Shown: one piece after another, positions 14,685 to 22,200 of the stretch
How the letters are laid out: each line of letters opens with the position of its first letter
How positions within the stretch are numbered: the stretch's first letter is position 1
Assembly: GCA_963579135.1 (NCBI GenBank)
Contig: CAUZFB010000036.1
Span: 1-24,417, forward strand
DNA: 24,417 nt
Direction of reading: 5' to 3'
Source: CALGTL01 sp963579135
GTDB taxonomy: Bacteria > Chloroflexota > Dehalococcoidia > Lucifugimonadales > Australimonadaceae
The notes under the pieces: model-generated
The model's input: only the letters and a program-made list of their open reading frames with translations
The model's database searches: none
What the model was told of the DNA's origin: nothing
Translations under genes and position numbers: made by a program

Positions 14685-16034
14685 TTAGACCGGCGGTGTG
14701 AGCTCAACGCCCAGCGTCTGCTCTGCCCAATGCGCAGCGCCCAGCAGGCGCGCCTCATGGAACGGGCCACATGCGAACTGGGCACCGAGCGGGAGGTCGT
14801 TCCCAGAGAGACCGACGGGAATCGTGATGCTCGGGAAGCCCGTGAAGCTCCACGGACTCTGGAACCGCGTGTCCCCGGTCTGCGTGAGGTCTCCCGGCGC
14901 AGGACCTGACACCGTTGGCATCAGCAGAACGTCGACTTGAGCGAGCGTTGCGCGGGCACGTTCCTGCATCTCGCGCCGGTAGTTCATGGCCGTGACATAG
15001 TCGGTGGCGCTGTAGCCGAAGCCCTTGCGGATGTAGTCCGCCACCTTCGGGCCGTACTCCGCCTCGTGATCCTTGAACATCGATGCATGGAAGTGGCCAA
15101 TCTCCGTCTGCTGCATAGTCCGGTGGCACTCGTAGCCATAGCCAAAATCGATGCCCAGATCGACTTCATCGACCGTTGCGCCCCCGTACGCCAGCTTCTG
15201 CGCGACCTCTTCGATGATCAGGCGCGTCTCGGCGTCTGACTCTTCGGAGAACCAGCCTCGGATCAACCCGATGCGAGGGGCCTCAGCGTTCCGCATCGCG
15301 CCAAGGTAGTCATCGACCGGGGCGAGGGCGCAGTCAGGGTCGGCGGGGTCATATCCGGCGAGCACGGACAGCAGCGTGGCGGCATCTGAAACGCTTCGCG
15401 CTAGCACGCCGACGTGGTCAAACGATTGTGCGTGGGGGATAACGCCCAGCCTGCTAATCCGGCCAAACGTTGGCTTGAAGCCCACGACACCGTTGTAGGA
15501 GGCTGGTCGTAGGATCGAGCCGACGGTCTGCGAGCCGAACGCCCATGGCACCATACGGGATGCGACAGCTACTCCGGAGCCTGTACTCGACCCGCCGGCG
15601 GTGTGCTCAACGTTCCACGGGTTCTTGCTGGGTGCCGGGTCGCCCGCAGCGAATTCAGTGGTGTGGGCCTTGCCCATCAGCACTGCGCCCGCGCGCTTCA
15701 CGATAGCAACCGGTGACGAATCCTGCTCGGGCACCCGATCAGTCCACATTTTAGAACCAGCCGCTGTCCGAATCCCTGCCGTGTCGAAGATGTCCTTCGC
15801 GCCGTACGGGATGCCGTGGAGTGGGCTCTTGGGGCCGGAAGTGGCGATCTCTCGTTCAGCTTGGCGAGCTGATTCCAAAGCGAGCTCAGGCGTAAGCGTC
15901 GCCCAAGCGAGCAACTTTGGGTCGAGTTCTTCGATGCGCGCGAGGCACGACCCAACCAACTCTACGGGAGAGAGGTCTCTCGTGCGAATCGCGTCCGCAG
16001 CCTGCGTCAGGGACAGTTCGTAAGGGTGCGACAT
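14685..16034 (-). CDS. Amidase signature family hydrolase
   Basis: A 449-residue amidase-signature enzyme that hydrolyses a carboxamide by a Ser-cisSer-Lys triad. Visible: K80 in GIPYGAKDIFDTAG, S149 in TAGGSSTGSG, nucleophile S173 in GSQTVGSILRPAS, 24 residues after the cis-serine as in the family. In that block the usual TGGS is TVGS. The GSQT...RPAS form differs from GatA (GTDTGGSIR), and there are no gatB/gatC neighbours, so this is a catabolic amidase rather than the tRNA amidotransferase. ATG at 16034 has GGAG 8 bases upstream. It lies 21 bases after the small basic protein gene, sharing that promoter. It converges with the ABC exporter, 44 bases apart, with no clear terminator. Confidence 0.9.
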   Translation of the reverse strand: MSHPYELSLTQAADAIRTRDLSPVELVGSCLARIEELDPKLLAWATLTPELALESARQAEREIATSGPKSPLHGIPYGAKDIFDTAGIRTAAGSKMWTDRVPEQDSSPVAIVKRAGAVLMGKAHTTEFAAGDPAPSKNPWNVEHTAGGSSTGSGVAVASRMVPWAFGSQTVGSILRPASYNGVVGFKPTFGRISRLGVIPHAQSFDHVGVLARSVSDAATLLSVLAGYDPADPDCALAPVDDYLGAMRNAEAPRIGLIRGWFSEESDAETRLIIEEVAQKLAYGGATVDEVDLGIDFGYGYECHRTMQQTEIGHFHASMFKDHEAEYGPKVADYIRKGFGYSATDYVTAMNYRREMQERARATLAQVDVLLMPTVSGPAPGDLTQTGDTRFQSPWSFTGFPSITIPVGLSGNDLPLGAQFACGPFHEARLLGAAHWAEQTLGVELTPPV

Positions 16035-16055
16035 GGCTCACTCCAGCCGTGGGAG

Positions 16056-16190
16056 TTAGCGGGTGCGCTTGGTGAAGCCGAACCGGATCTTGAGACCATT
16101 GCGCTTTGGCTCCACTTGGTTCACTCGCGCGACGAACTCGGCAGTCGTCTCTTGCTTCTTTTCCTTCTTAACGGGCTTCGAGGCGGCCAT
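16056..16190 (-). CDS. Small basic hypothetical protein (44 aa)
   Basis: A short frame with all the signs of a gene: ATG at 16190, AGGGAG 4 bases before it, its own promoter (16219-16246), and the amidase gene 21 bases downstream on the same strand. The product starts MAASKPVKKEKKQETTAEF, continues VARVNQVEPKRNG and ends LKIRFGFTKRTR. The front is a lysine-rich, probably unfolded segment, the end a basic strand. Charge is strongly positive (15 K/R against 4 E), with no cysteine and no membrane segment, so binding to nucleic acid or ribosome is possible. I do not recognise the family. Confidence 0.65.
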   Translation of the reverse strand: MAASKPVKKEKKQETTAEFVARVNQVEPKRNGLKIRFGFTKRTR

Positions 16191-16218
16191 GAGTCTCCCT
16201 CAGATCCAAACTTCGCTC

Positions 16219-16246
16219 AGTATACCAGGAAGGGAGCCACAGTCAC
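16219..16246 (-). promoter_or_regulatory. Promoter for small protein and amidase
   Basis: Minus strand GTGACT (16246-16241), a 16-base spacer, then TATACT (16224-16219) preceded by TGG, an extended -10. The start of transcription would be near 16212, giving a 22-base leader containing the AGGGAG site. Confidence 0.55.
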
Positions 16247-16291
16247 GCGAAGGCCCTCGCGGCAGCGGGTCTCACGGCCGTTGGAGGGGTC

Positions 16292-16906
16292 TTAGATATG
16301 GCCTGCGTCGTTCCAAGTCATCAACGCAGGCGCCCCACCATCTTGAAGTACGATCGAGATGCTGGCAGGGAGTAGGCCCCGGAGCTGCCAGAACGTATCT
16401 TCAGGCAAGCCCAGAATGTTCACCGCCAACGCCCGGAGCGAGCCTCCGTGCGCGACTATCAACACGTCGTCGTTCGCGTGCCGCTCACTCAACATGCTCG
16501 CGAACCTCCCGGTGCGAGCCAACACCTGGCGGAAAGATTCGCCTTTCGGCGGTGCAAAGTCGAGATCACGAACGAACTTGCGGTCGCCCATGCGTCCGTC
16601 CATGTCGCGGATCTCAGACCACGTCATCCCCTCGAAAAGGCCGTATGCCACTTCACGGAGGTCAGCATGCGTCTCGACCTCAGGAGGCTGCGCCGATTGT
16701 GCACCAAGGATGATCCGTGCGGTTTCCTGGGTGCGCCCTAGGTCACTGGCATAAACCGCAGCAAACCGCACGTCTGCGAGGCGGCGACCCGTTAGGGCAG
16801 CCTCACGACGCCCTGTCTCATGCAGAGGGATGTCAGACTGCCCCTGGATCCGCTCTTCAGCGTTCCAGTGAGTCTCACCGTGGCGTACGAGGTACCAGCG
16901 AGCCAT
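16292..16906 (-). CDS. Histidine phosphatase family protein (RHG type)
   Basis: A 204-residue phosphoglycerate mutase-like phosphatase with all standard residues: H9 in YLVRHGETHWN, SDLGRTQETA with the second arginine, the acid E85 in LREVAYGLFEG, and H153 in VAHGGSLRAL. This pattern is that of the cobC/GpmB-like phosphatases. The real substrate is unknown; no cobalamin synthesis genes are nearby to support alpha-ribazole phosphatase. It starts 6 bases after the aldo/keto reductase stop and is the last gene of the eutA operon. It is a distant paralogue of the RHA protein at 9473-10096. Confidence 0.9.
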   Translation of the reverse strand: MARWYLVRHGETHWNAEERIQGQSDIPLHETGRREAALTGRRLADVRFAAVYASDLGRTQETARIILGAQSAQPPEVETHADLREVAYGLFEGMTWSEIRDMDGRMGDRKFVRDLDFAPPKGESFRQVLARTGRFASMLSERHANDDVLIVAHGGSLRALAVNILGLPEDTFWQLRGLLPASISIVLQDGGAPALMTWNDAGHI

Positions 16907-16912
16907 GCGCGA

Positions 16913-17902
16913 TCAGTTCGTCGGGCGTGGCGGGGGGCCAAAGTTCTCGGTTACCGCATCTTCGCCAGACCACCAATCGGTGATCGAATCCAGCTCGGTG
17001 CGCTCCTCCGCCGTCAGCCGCCAGTCGGCACCGGAAGCATTCGCGGCGACGTGCTCGGGCTTATCAAACCCGCACAGCGTGACTCCAACCTCAGGGTGCG
17101 AGAGAACCCACGCCAGCGCCAACTCAACCACGGTGTGCCCGTGTTCACCGGCGAACGACTCAAGTTTCAGCACTAGGTCGTCGACCCGCCCAGACCGCAA
17201 ACGTGTGACGATGCCGGTCGGAACCTTGTCCGCGCGGCTCCCGGCAGGCGGTGCTTCGCCCGGTCGGTAGGTCCCAGTTAGCCATCCCCCACCCAGCGGG
17301 AAATAGGGGATTAGCGAGACCTCGTACTTGCGGCAGAACGGGAGCAGCTCCAGCTCAACATGTCGGTATAGGAGGCTGAAGTGGTTCTGGGTGGACTGGA
17401 AGCGAGCGAGGCCCTTTGCTTCCGCAGTCACCACCTGCTCGTGGATCCTCCAGGACGCGGTATTACAGTTGCCTATGTAGCGGACCTTGCCCTGGTCAAC
17501 CAGCTCGTTCAGCGGCCCCATAAGCTCTTCGTGCGGCAGGTCAGGCGTCGCATAGTGCACCTGAAAGAGGTCGATGTGGTCCGTCTTGAGCTTGCGGAGG
17601 GCCTCCTCGCAGCGCGCGAAGATACGCTCCCGTGGCGTCTGTCCGTCTAGGTTCTTCAGGTTGAACTTCGTCGAGAGGTAGATTGCATCACGCTTGCCTT
17701 CAAGCGCCACGCCCAGCAGGTCCTCGCTCTGCCCTTGTCCATAAACGTCAGACGTATCGAAGAAGTTGATGCCATGCTCCAACGCGGCGTTGATGACCGC
17801 AGTTGTCTCATCCTGACCGAGCAACGGTGGGCCAAATGGGTAGCCCCCGACGCCGATGGCGGAAACGCGCATGTCCGTCTGACCAAGCTGCCGGTACTCC
17901 AT
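16913..17902 (-). CDS. Aldo/keto reductase
   Basis: A 329-residue NADPH-dependent carbonyl reductase with the TIM-barrel aldo/keto reductase fold. The catalytic tetrad is complete: D49 in FFDTSDVYG, Y54, K79 in STKF, H116 in QVHYATPD. GVGGYPFGPP opens the barrel, and the cofactor end reads GVTLCGFDKPEHVAAN. It lies only 2 bases after the eutA stop, with GGAGAG inside eutA as its ribosome site, and 6 bases before the phosphatase. Its placement beside an ethanolamine-type reactivase suggests reduction of an aldehyde, but this is inference. The cytosolic location is assumed, as no signal peptide is present. Confidence 0.92.
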   Translation of the reverse strand: MEYRQLGQTDMRVSAIGVGGYPFGPPLLGQDETTAVINAALEHGINFFDTSDVYGQGQSEDLLGVALEGKRDAIYLSTKFNLKNLDGQTPRERIFARCEEALRKLKTDHIDLFQVHYATPDLPHEELMGPLNELVDQGKVRYIGNCNTASWRIHEQVVTAEAKGLARFQSTQNHFSLLYRHVELELLPFCRKYEVSLIPYFPLGGGWLTGTYRPGEAPPAGSRADKVPTGIVTRLRSGRVDDLVLKLESFAGEHGHTVVELALAWVLSHPEVGVTLCGFDKPEHVAANASGADWRLTAEERTELDSITDWWSGEDAVTENFGPPPRPTN

Positions 17903-17904
17903 GG

Positions 17905-19407
17905 TTACTCTCCACTCGTTGACCCTGGGAATACCAGGGACTTGATAACGACCGGCACCGACCCCGACGAGGGCAGGATCTCTCCGATATCAATATAGTC
18001 GAACTCCCGCAAGTCGATCCCGTCGATCGAAACCACCGGCTCGCCAACTTTGAGCTCTTCGCGTAGGTGCAAGCCGATCAGGCCCCCTACATCGCCGTCG
18101 CTGACCAGCACCAGCGGATTCCCCCTAGCTAGGTTCGCTTTGAGTGCGAGGATCAGTCCTTTGCAGAACGCGTCCAATCGCCAAAAGGTGGCGGAACCAC
18201 CCCAGTGGAATCCGATCGCGATGGGGTCATCGGAATCTAGGAGGTCCAAACGGGTCATCCCTGTCTGCACGGCTTGCGCGATTACGTCGGGATCAAGCTC
18301 ATCCAACTCCAGGTCGAACTCAGGGGCGACCACGGGGATGTTGCGAATGGGAACGATGTCCTCGGGCGCAACGAAAATAGTGCTACCAGAAACTTGGACC
18401 GTGTACTGGGATGCGCCAATCACGGTCGCGCGGATGCCAGCCTCAGGAACCATGAGCATGGCACCCAACTCCCCGATTCGAGCCTTGATCTTGCGGCCGA
18501 GCACTGCGCCCAAGTCACCGAACGAACGTTGCTCATGGCCGTAGATGAATTCAGATACGCCACCCGAGAAGATCACGGAATCGACCTTGCCTCTGTACTC
18601 CAGCGGCGGTAAGCGCAGTAGCGACTTGGCTTCATCAGTCATGTCCTGGAGCAGCACGACTTCCACGAGCTTGTCGATCATGTGGTCCGCGATGGTCTCC
18701 ATCTCGCTCTCTGAGAGCAGGCCGTCGAGCTGGACGTTGAGGCCGGCCTTGTTAGCGAAGAAGCGACCCGCCTCCTCGATCCGCGTGATGACGCCACGTT
18801 CGTCCGTCGCAAGCAAGCGTGCGCCCACGTCAATCGCGGTCACCTCCAGCACCTTGCCCGCTTGGCAGATAGCCACCTTGCACGTGCCGCCACCGATGTC
18901 GATGTTCATCACGGTGTCAGCGCGCGCCCTGCCCGATTGGCCCACGGCTCCCGAGCCGTGGGCTGCCATCGTTGCTTCCAGGCCATCCCCTGCGCTAACG
19001 GCAACGAACTTGCCTGCCTCCTGCGCGAACAACTCACCGATGGCGCGCGCATTGCTGCGCCGTACGGCTACGCCCGTGAGGATCAGCGCGCCCGTATCCA
19101 CCGCGCTCCGCTGCAACTTCGCCTCGTTGTACTGACGATCAATGAACTTACCGAGCGCGTCAGCGTCAATGGTCGTGCCGTCGTCGACGTAGGGAGTCAG
19201 GAGGATCTCGGACTCGCGAAGCACCGTCCGTCTAACGATCACGTATCGTGTGTTCTGGCGCTCAAGCTCCAGTTTGGAGAAAACGAGGTGTGACGTTGAA
19301 GACCCGATATCCACACCAACGCTGGTCAGCTGGATCTCGTCTTCTTCGGTGATGTGTCGTCCGGCGCCGGAGAATCCGGCCTGTTCATGCGTTTGTGTCA
19401 TCGTCAT
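17905..19407 (-). CDS. eutA: EutA-like ethanolamine ammonia-lyase reactivase
   Basis: A 500-residue member of the EutA family (E. coli EutA 467). EutA is an actin-fold ATPase that swaps damaged cobalamin out of ethanolamine ammonia-lyase. Visible: phosphate-1 motif VGVDIGSSTSHLVFSK (30-45), TGALILTGVAVRRSNARAIG (105-124), AGKFVAVSAGDGLEATMAAHG (131-151), second phosphate loop NIDIGGGTCKVAI (168-180) and IFSGGVSEFIYG. The start ATG at 19407 has AGGTG about 7 bases upstream. The EutB and EutC lyase subunits are not in this window; a reductase and a phosphatase follow instead. It may serve a lyase encoded elsewhere or another B12 enzyme. Confidence 0.88.
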   Translation of the reverse strand: MTMTQTHEQAGFSGAGRHITEEDEIQLTSVGVDIGSSTSHLVFSKLELERQNTRYVIVRRTVLRESEILLTPYVDDGTTIDADALGKFIDRQYNEAKLQRSAVDTGALILTGVAVRRSNARAIGELFAQEAGKFVAVSAGDGLEATMAAHGSGAVGQSGRARADTVMNIDIGGGTCKVAICQAGKVLEVTAIDVGARLLATDERGVITRIEEAGRFFANKAGLNVQLDGLLSESEMETIADHMIDKLVEVVLLQDMTDEAKSLLRLPPLEYRGKVDSVIFSGGVSEFIYGHEQRSFGDLGAVLGRKIKARIGELGAMLMVPEAGIRATVIGASQYTVQVSGSTIFVAPEDIVPIRNIPVVAPEFDLELDELDPDVIAQAVQTGMTRLDLLDSDDPIAIGFHWGGSATFWRLDAFCKGLILALKANLARGNPLVLVSDGDVGGLIGLHLREELKVGEPVVSIDGIDLREFDYIDIGEILPSSGSVPVVIKSLVFPGSTSGE

Positions 19408-19481
19408 TCACGAACACCTAGATCCATATCGAACCTGATGCCCTCTTTCGCTAGCGATGCTGAATACGGGGCAACCTGAGT

Positions 19482-19751
19482 TTAGGTACGCCTCACCAGC
19501 AGTGCAACCGAGTGCGGCTGGTGGGTCGTGATTACGTGCACCAGCGCTAGTTCGCCCTCATTCCCGACATACTCAGCCGCGCGCTGGATGGCAGGCTGCA
19601 CGTCTTCAGCTTTCTCAATCAGCCCGTCAGAGTGGACGCCAAAACCCCGTGCCCCGGTCGCGAAGTCCACGTTGGGAGTATTGGTGTCGATGCCCAGGGC
19701 TTGCAGCATATCGACGACAACGTCAGAACCGCATCCTGCGCTGCGGTTCTG
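19482..19751 (-). pseudogene. TPP-dependent enzyme carboxy-terminal remnant
   Basis: A minus-strand frame with an ATG at 19709 reads MLQALGIDTNTPNVDFATGA, RGFGVHSDGLIEKAEDVQPA, then IQRAAEYV and ALVHVITTHQ. This follows the end of the PP domain of acetolactate synthase/benzoylformate decarboxylase-type enzymes (G-D..NP..DFA..A.GFGV.......DL..AL.RA....L..V). The frame continues open upstream for about 15 codons and then hits a TGA, and no GDG/NN motif or earlier domains exist. At most 75-90 residues of an about 550-residue enzyme remain. It is not the same segment as the TPP enzyme at 1453-2592. The intergenic stretch 19408-19899 holds nothing else apart from the two hairpins listed. Confidence 0.6.
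19724..19751. repeat. 10-bp inverted repeat at remnant edge
   Basis: CAGAACCGCA, an 8-base loop, TGCGGTTCTG: a perfect hairpin placed exactly where similarity of the TPP remnant ends. No T-run on either side, so it is not an obvious terminator. It could be a scar of a rearrangement. Confidence 0.4.
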
Positions 19752-19847
19752 CGGTCAACCGGTTGTGAGATTCTCCACGGATCGATTGGTGGTGCGGGCG
19801 GGGTTCTACATCGCGGGCTTGAATCGCGCGGCTAGGCGATTACATCG

Positions 19848-19875
19848 CAAAGGGCCGCCCCTCTCGGAGCGGCCC
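19848..19875 (-). terminator. Possible terminator of osmC-like gene
   Basis: On the minus strand GGGCCGC, a 10-base loop, GCGGCCC, then TTTGCG, 25 bases after the OsmC stop codon. The stem is strong but the T-run short. Confidence 0.5.
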
Positions 19876-19899
19876 GCAGAAGTACTAGGTGACGGCTAA

Positions 19900-20340
19900 C
19901 TACTCGAGAATCGCCTCGACGCTGAGCTCGACGTTACCCTTGAGCGCGCTGGAGATCGGGCACCCGTCCTTGGCGGCTTCAGCGGCGGCGGAGAAACCTG
20001 CGGCATCGAGACCCGGGACCTGACCCACGACCTTGAGCGCGCTGGAGGCAATCTTCCACCCACCGTCGATCTTGTCGAACGTTACCGTAGCGTCAACCTC
20101 AAGCTTGGAGGGCGGGGTGCCGCCACCGCCGAGCCCTGCTGAAAGCGCCATGGAGAAGCATGACGCGTGGGCTGAGGCGACCAACTCTTCCGGGCTGGTC
20201 TTGCCGCCGGACTGCTCAGTCCGGGCGACCCATGAAACGGGGAGCTCGGAGAATGCGTTGGATGAGGTGGCGCTGACCACTCCACTACCTTCGGTGAGGC
20301 TTCCTGACCATGTTGCGTGTGCTGTACGAATCGCTGCCAT
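19900..20340 (-). CDS. OsmC family peroxiredoxin
   Basis: A 146-residue OsmC-type thiol peroxidase that reduces organic hydroperoxides. The two redox cysteines are present in the OsmC (rather than Ohr) setting: C61 in SAHASCFSMALS and C127 in AKDGCPISSAL. SPEELVASAHASC places the acidic residue that tunes the first cysteine, and the amino end IRTAHATWSGSLTEGSGVV is typical of this subgroup. ATG at 20340 has AGGAGA 7 bases upstream. A 6-bp hairpin (20367-20382) lies in the short leader between the strong terminator of the upstream deacylase gene and the start; I see no convincing promoter there, so expression may depend on read-through or on a start inside the deacylase end. Confidence 0.93.
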   Translation of the reverse strand: MAAIRTAHATWSGSLTEGSGVVSATSSNAFSELPVSWVARTEQSGGKTSPEELVASAHASCFSMALSAGLGGGGTPPSKLEVDATVTFDKIDGGWKIASSALKVVGQVPGLDAAGFSAAAEAAKDGCPISSALKGNVELSVEAILE

Positions 20341-20382
20341 ATGAAATCTCCTCGGAATGGTGATGAACCGGCAGGGGCCGGT

Positions 20383-20419
20383 GAAATAGAAATGCCCCCG
20401 CCTTGCGGGGCGGGGGCAT
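20383..20419 (-). terminator. Strong terminator after N-acyl-D-amino-acid deacylase
   Basis: An 11-bp perfect stem (ATGCCCCCGCC at 20392-20402, complement 20409-20419, 6-base loop) followed on the minus strand by TTCTATTTC. It begins 24 bases after the deacylase stop codon and separates it from the osmC-like gene. Confidence 0.85.
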
Positions 20420-20442
20420 TGTATCGGTTGAGGTCTAGTGGC

Positions 20443-22140
20443 CTACGCTGTGACCATGGTGTAAGCAGGGTTGCGCATCACCCGCCCGGGGAGAGCGCCG
20501 CTGTGCACGCCGTTCTCCAGCAATATCTGACCGTTGACGATGGTGAAATCCACCCCAGTTGCGCGTTGGGCCAAGCGCATCATCCCCGCAGGGAGGTCGT
20601 GGACCTCCTCGGGCTCCTCCGCGGCGATGGTCGCCAGGTCGAAGATGGTGATATCCGCAGCCATCCCCTGCCACAGCAAACCACGGTCGTGCATGCCGTA
20701 CAGCGATGCCTGCATGAACGTCAGCTTGCGGATCGCCTCCTCAAGCGTGAGCACTCCCTCGTCGCGAACCCAGTGGCCGAGGACGATGCTGGAGTAACCG
20801 TACCCCGCCTCGAAAACAACGTGAGCACCCGCGTCCGACAAACCGATGACCGTGTACGGGCTCTGCAACATCGTGGCCATGGCTCCGTCGTCACCACCAG
20901 ACTGGGAGTTACGGAAGCTCGTGTTCAGGTCTTCTTCGATCGCCAGGTCCAGAAGCGCGTCCACCGGGTGCTTACCCTGCGCCTCCGCGATTGCCGCGAT
21001 GCTCTTGCCTTGTAAGTCCTTGTTCTGTTCCAGCGCCGTGCGCGTCACGAACACGCGATCCCACATGATGCCGAACGCCGTCGGAGGCAGGTCGATGCCC
21101 TCTGACTCGCTGCGCATCTTCTCCCGGTTCGCCGGATCATTGAACGCCGCTACCTTCTCCGTCGGCTCCAACAGCATCAGCGGTTGCCACGTAGGCAGCC
21201 GATCGAATATCTGACCGTTACGCATCGTGAATCGAACCGCCTGGGGGCGTGGGTTGATGACCGGGTAAACCTGCCGCCCTTCGCGTACACGTTCTTCGAC
21301 GATGTCCAGGTGCTCACGCCACTGGTTGGGCACGTTCTGGTTGTACGTGATCTGGTTGTAGACCACCGGGCGTCCACTGATATCGCCCATCTTGGTGGCG
21401 AAGCCTTCTCTGATCTCATGTGGGTACGCGGATCCGCATTGCAGAACACCCGAGGACAGCCCTTGAAGCGCGGAGCAGAGCGCGTATATCTCTTCGAAGG
21501 GCGCAACGATGCCCGGTATCTTACGACCCAGCAGGTCCAGGTGCCCACGGTTACGGTCGAACGACAATCCGACCGCCCCTGAGCGGATGCCGTCGCGCAC
21601 GATGGCCTTCATGGCCTCGATCTCTTCATCGGTGGCCTGCTCCCGCTCGCGTGCGTCGTCGCCCATGACGTACTGGCGAATCGCGGAATGGCCCATCATC
21701 ACGCCGACGTTGACCCCGAGCTGGCGGTCGATCTTGTCCAGGTACTCGGGGAACGTCTCCCAGTCCCACTCGACACCCGCATTGAGGCTCTCCATCGGGA
21801 TGGCCTCCACGCGCGACAGCATCATGGCGAGGCTTTCGTGGTCGTCGGGGCGCACCGGAGCGAGGCCCAACGAGCAGTTGCCGAAAATAACCGTCGTCAC
21901 TCCATGATGCGGTGAGTACGTGCACAGCGGGTCCCACGTGACCTGCGCGTCGAAGTGGCAGTGGTTATCGATGAATCCGGGAGCCACCACGCGCCCCTCG
22001 GCGTTGATCACACGCTCGGCAGGCCCGTGCAATCGACCCACCTCTGCAATCTTCCCGTCCTTGATGCCTACGTCGCCGTAATAGGCGGGCATCCCTGACC
22101 CATCTACAATCATGCCGCCCTTGATAAGTAGGTCGTACAT
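20443..22140 (-). CDS. N-acyl-D-amino-acid deacylase family amidohydrolase
   Basis: A 565-residue protein of the D-aminoacylase / N-acyl-D-aspartate-glutamate deacylase family (COG3653). Such enzymes split N-acylated D-amino acids into a fatty or acetyl acid and the amino acid. Visible: start MYDLLIKGGMIVDGSGMP, metal pair H60 and H62 in GFIDNHCHFDAQ, the zinc cysteine C89 in VTTVIFGNCSLGLAP, and the catalytic aspartate D436 in GLSDAGAH. It is about 80 residues longer than the Alcaligenes D-aminoacylase, with added loops between 260 and 400. AGAGGA lies 8 bases before ATG 22140. The MFS transporter gene ends 60 bases upstream on the same strand, suggesting uptake and cleavage together. No signal peptide is seen. 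Confidence 0.9.
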   Translation of the reverse strand: MYDLLIKGGMIVDGSGMPAYYGDVGIKDGKIAEVGRLHGPAERVINAEGRVVAPGFIDNHCHFDAQVTWDPLCTYSPHHGVTTVIFGNCSLGLAPVRPDDHESLAMMLSRVEAIPMESLNAGVEWDWETFPEYLDKIDRQLGVNVGVMMGHSAIRQYVMGDDAREREQATDEEIEAMKAIVRDGIRSGAVGLSFDRNRGHLDLLGRKIPGIVAPFEEIYALCSALQGLSSGVLQCGSAYPHEIREGFATKMGDISGRPVVYNQITYNQNVPNQWREHLDIVEERVREGRQVYPVINPRPQAVRFTMRNGQIFDRLPTWQPLMLLEPTEKVAAFNDPANREKMRSESEGIDLPPTAFGIMWDRVFVTRTALEQNKDLQGKSIAAIAEAQGKHPVDALLDLAIEEDLNTSFRNSQSGGDDGAMATMLQSPYTVIGLSDAGAHVVFEAGYGYSSIVLGHWVRDEGVLTLEEAIRKLTFMQASLYGMHDRGLLWQGMAADITIFDLATIAAEEPEEVHDLPAGMMRLAQRATGVDFTIVNGQILLENGVHSGALPGRVMRNPAYTMVTA

Positions 22141-22200
22141 CGCTGTTTCCTCTCTGAAGTAACGAAAGTGTTAGCACCGTAGGCCGCATCCTACGGTGTG

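Noticed and set aside
14685..16034. GatA subunit of the tRNA amidotransferase
   Set aside because: The GSQT...RPAS block differs from the GatA form and gatB/gatC are absent.
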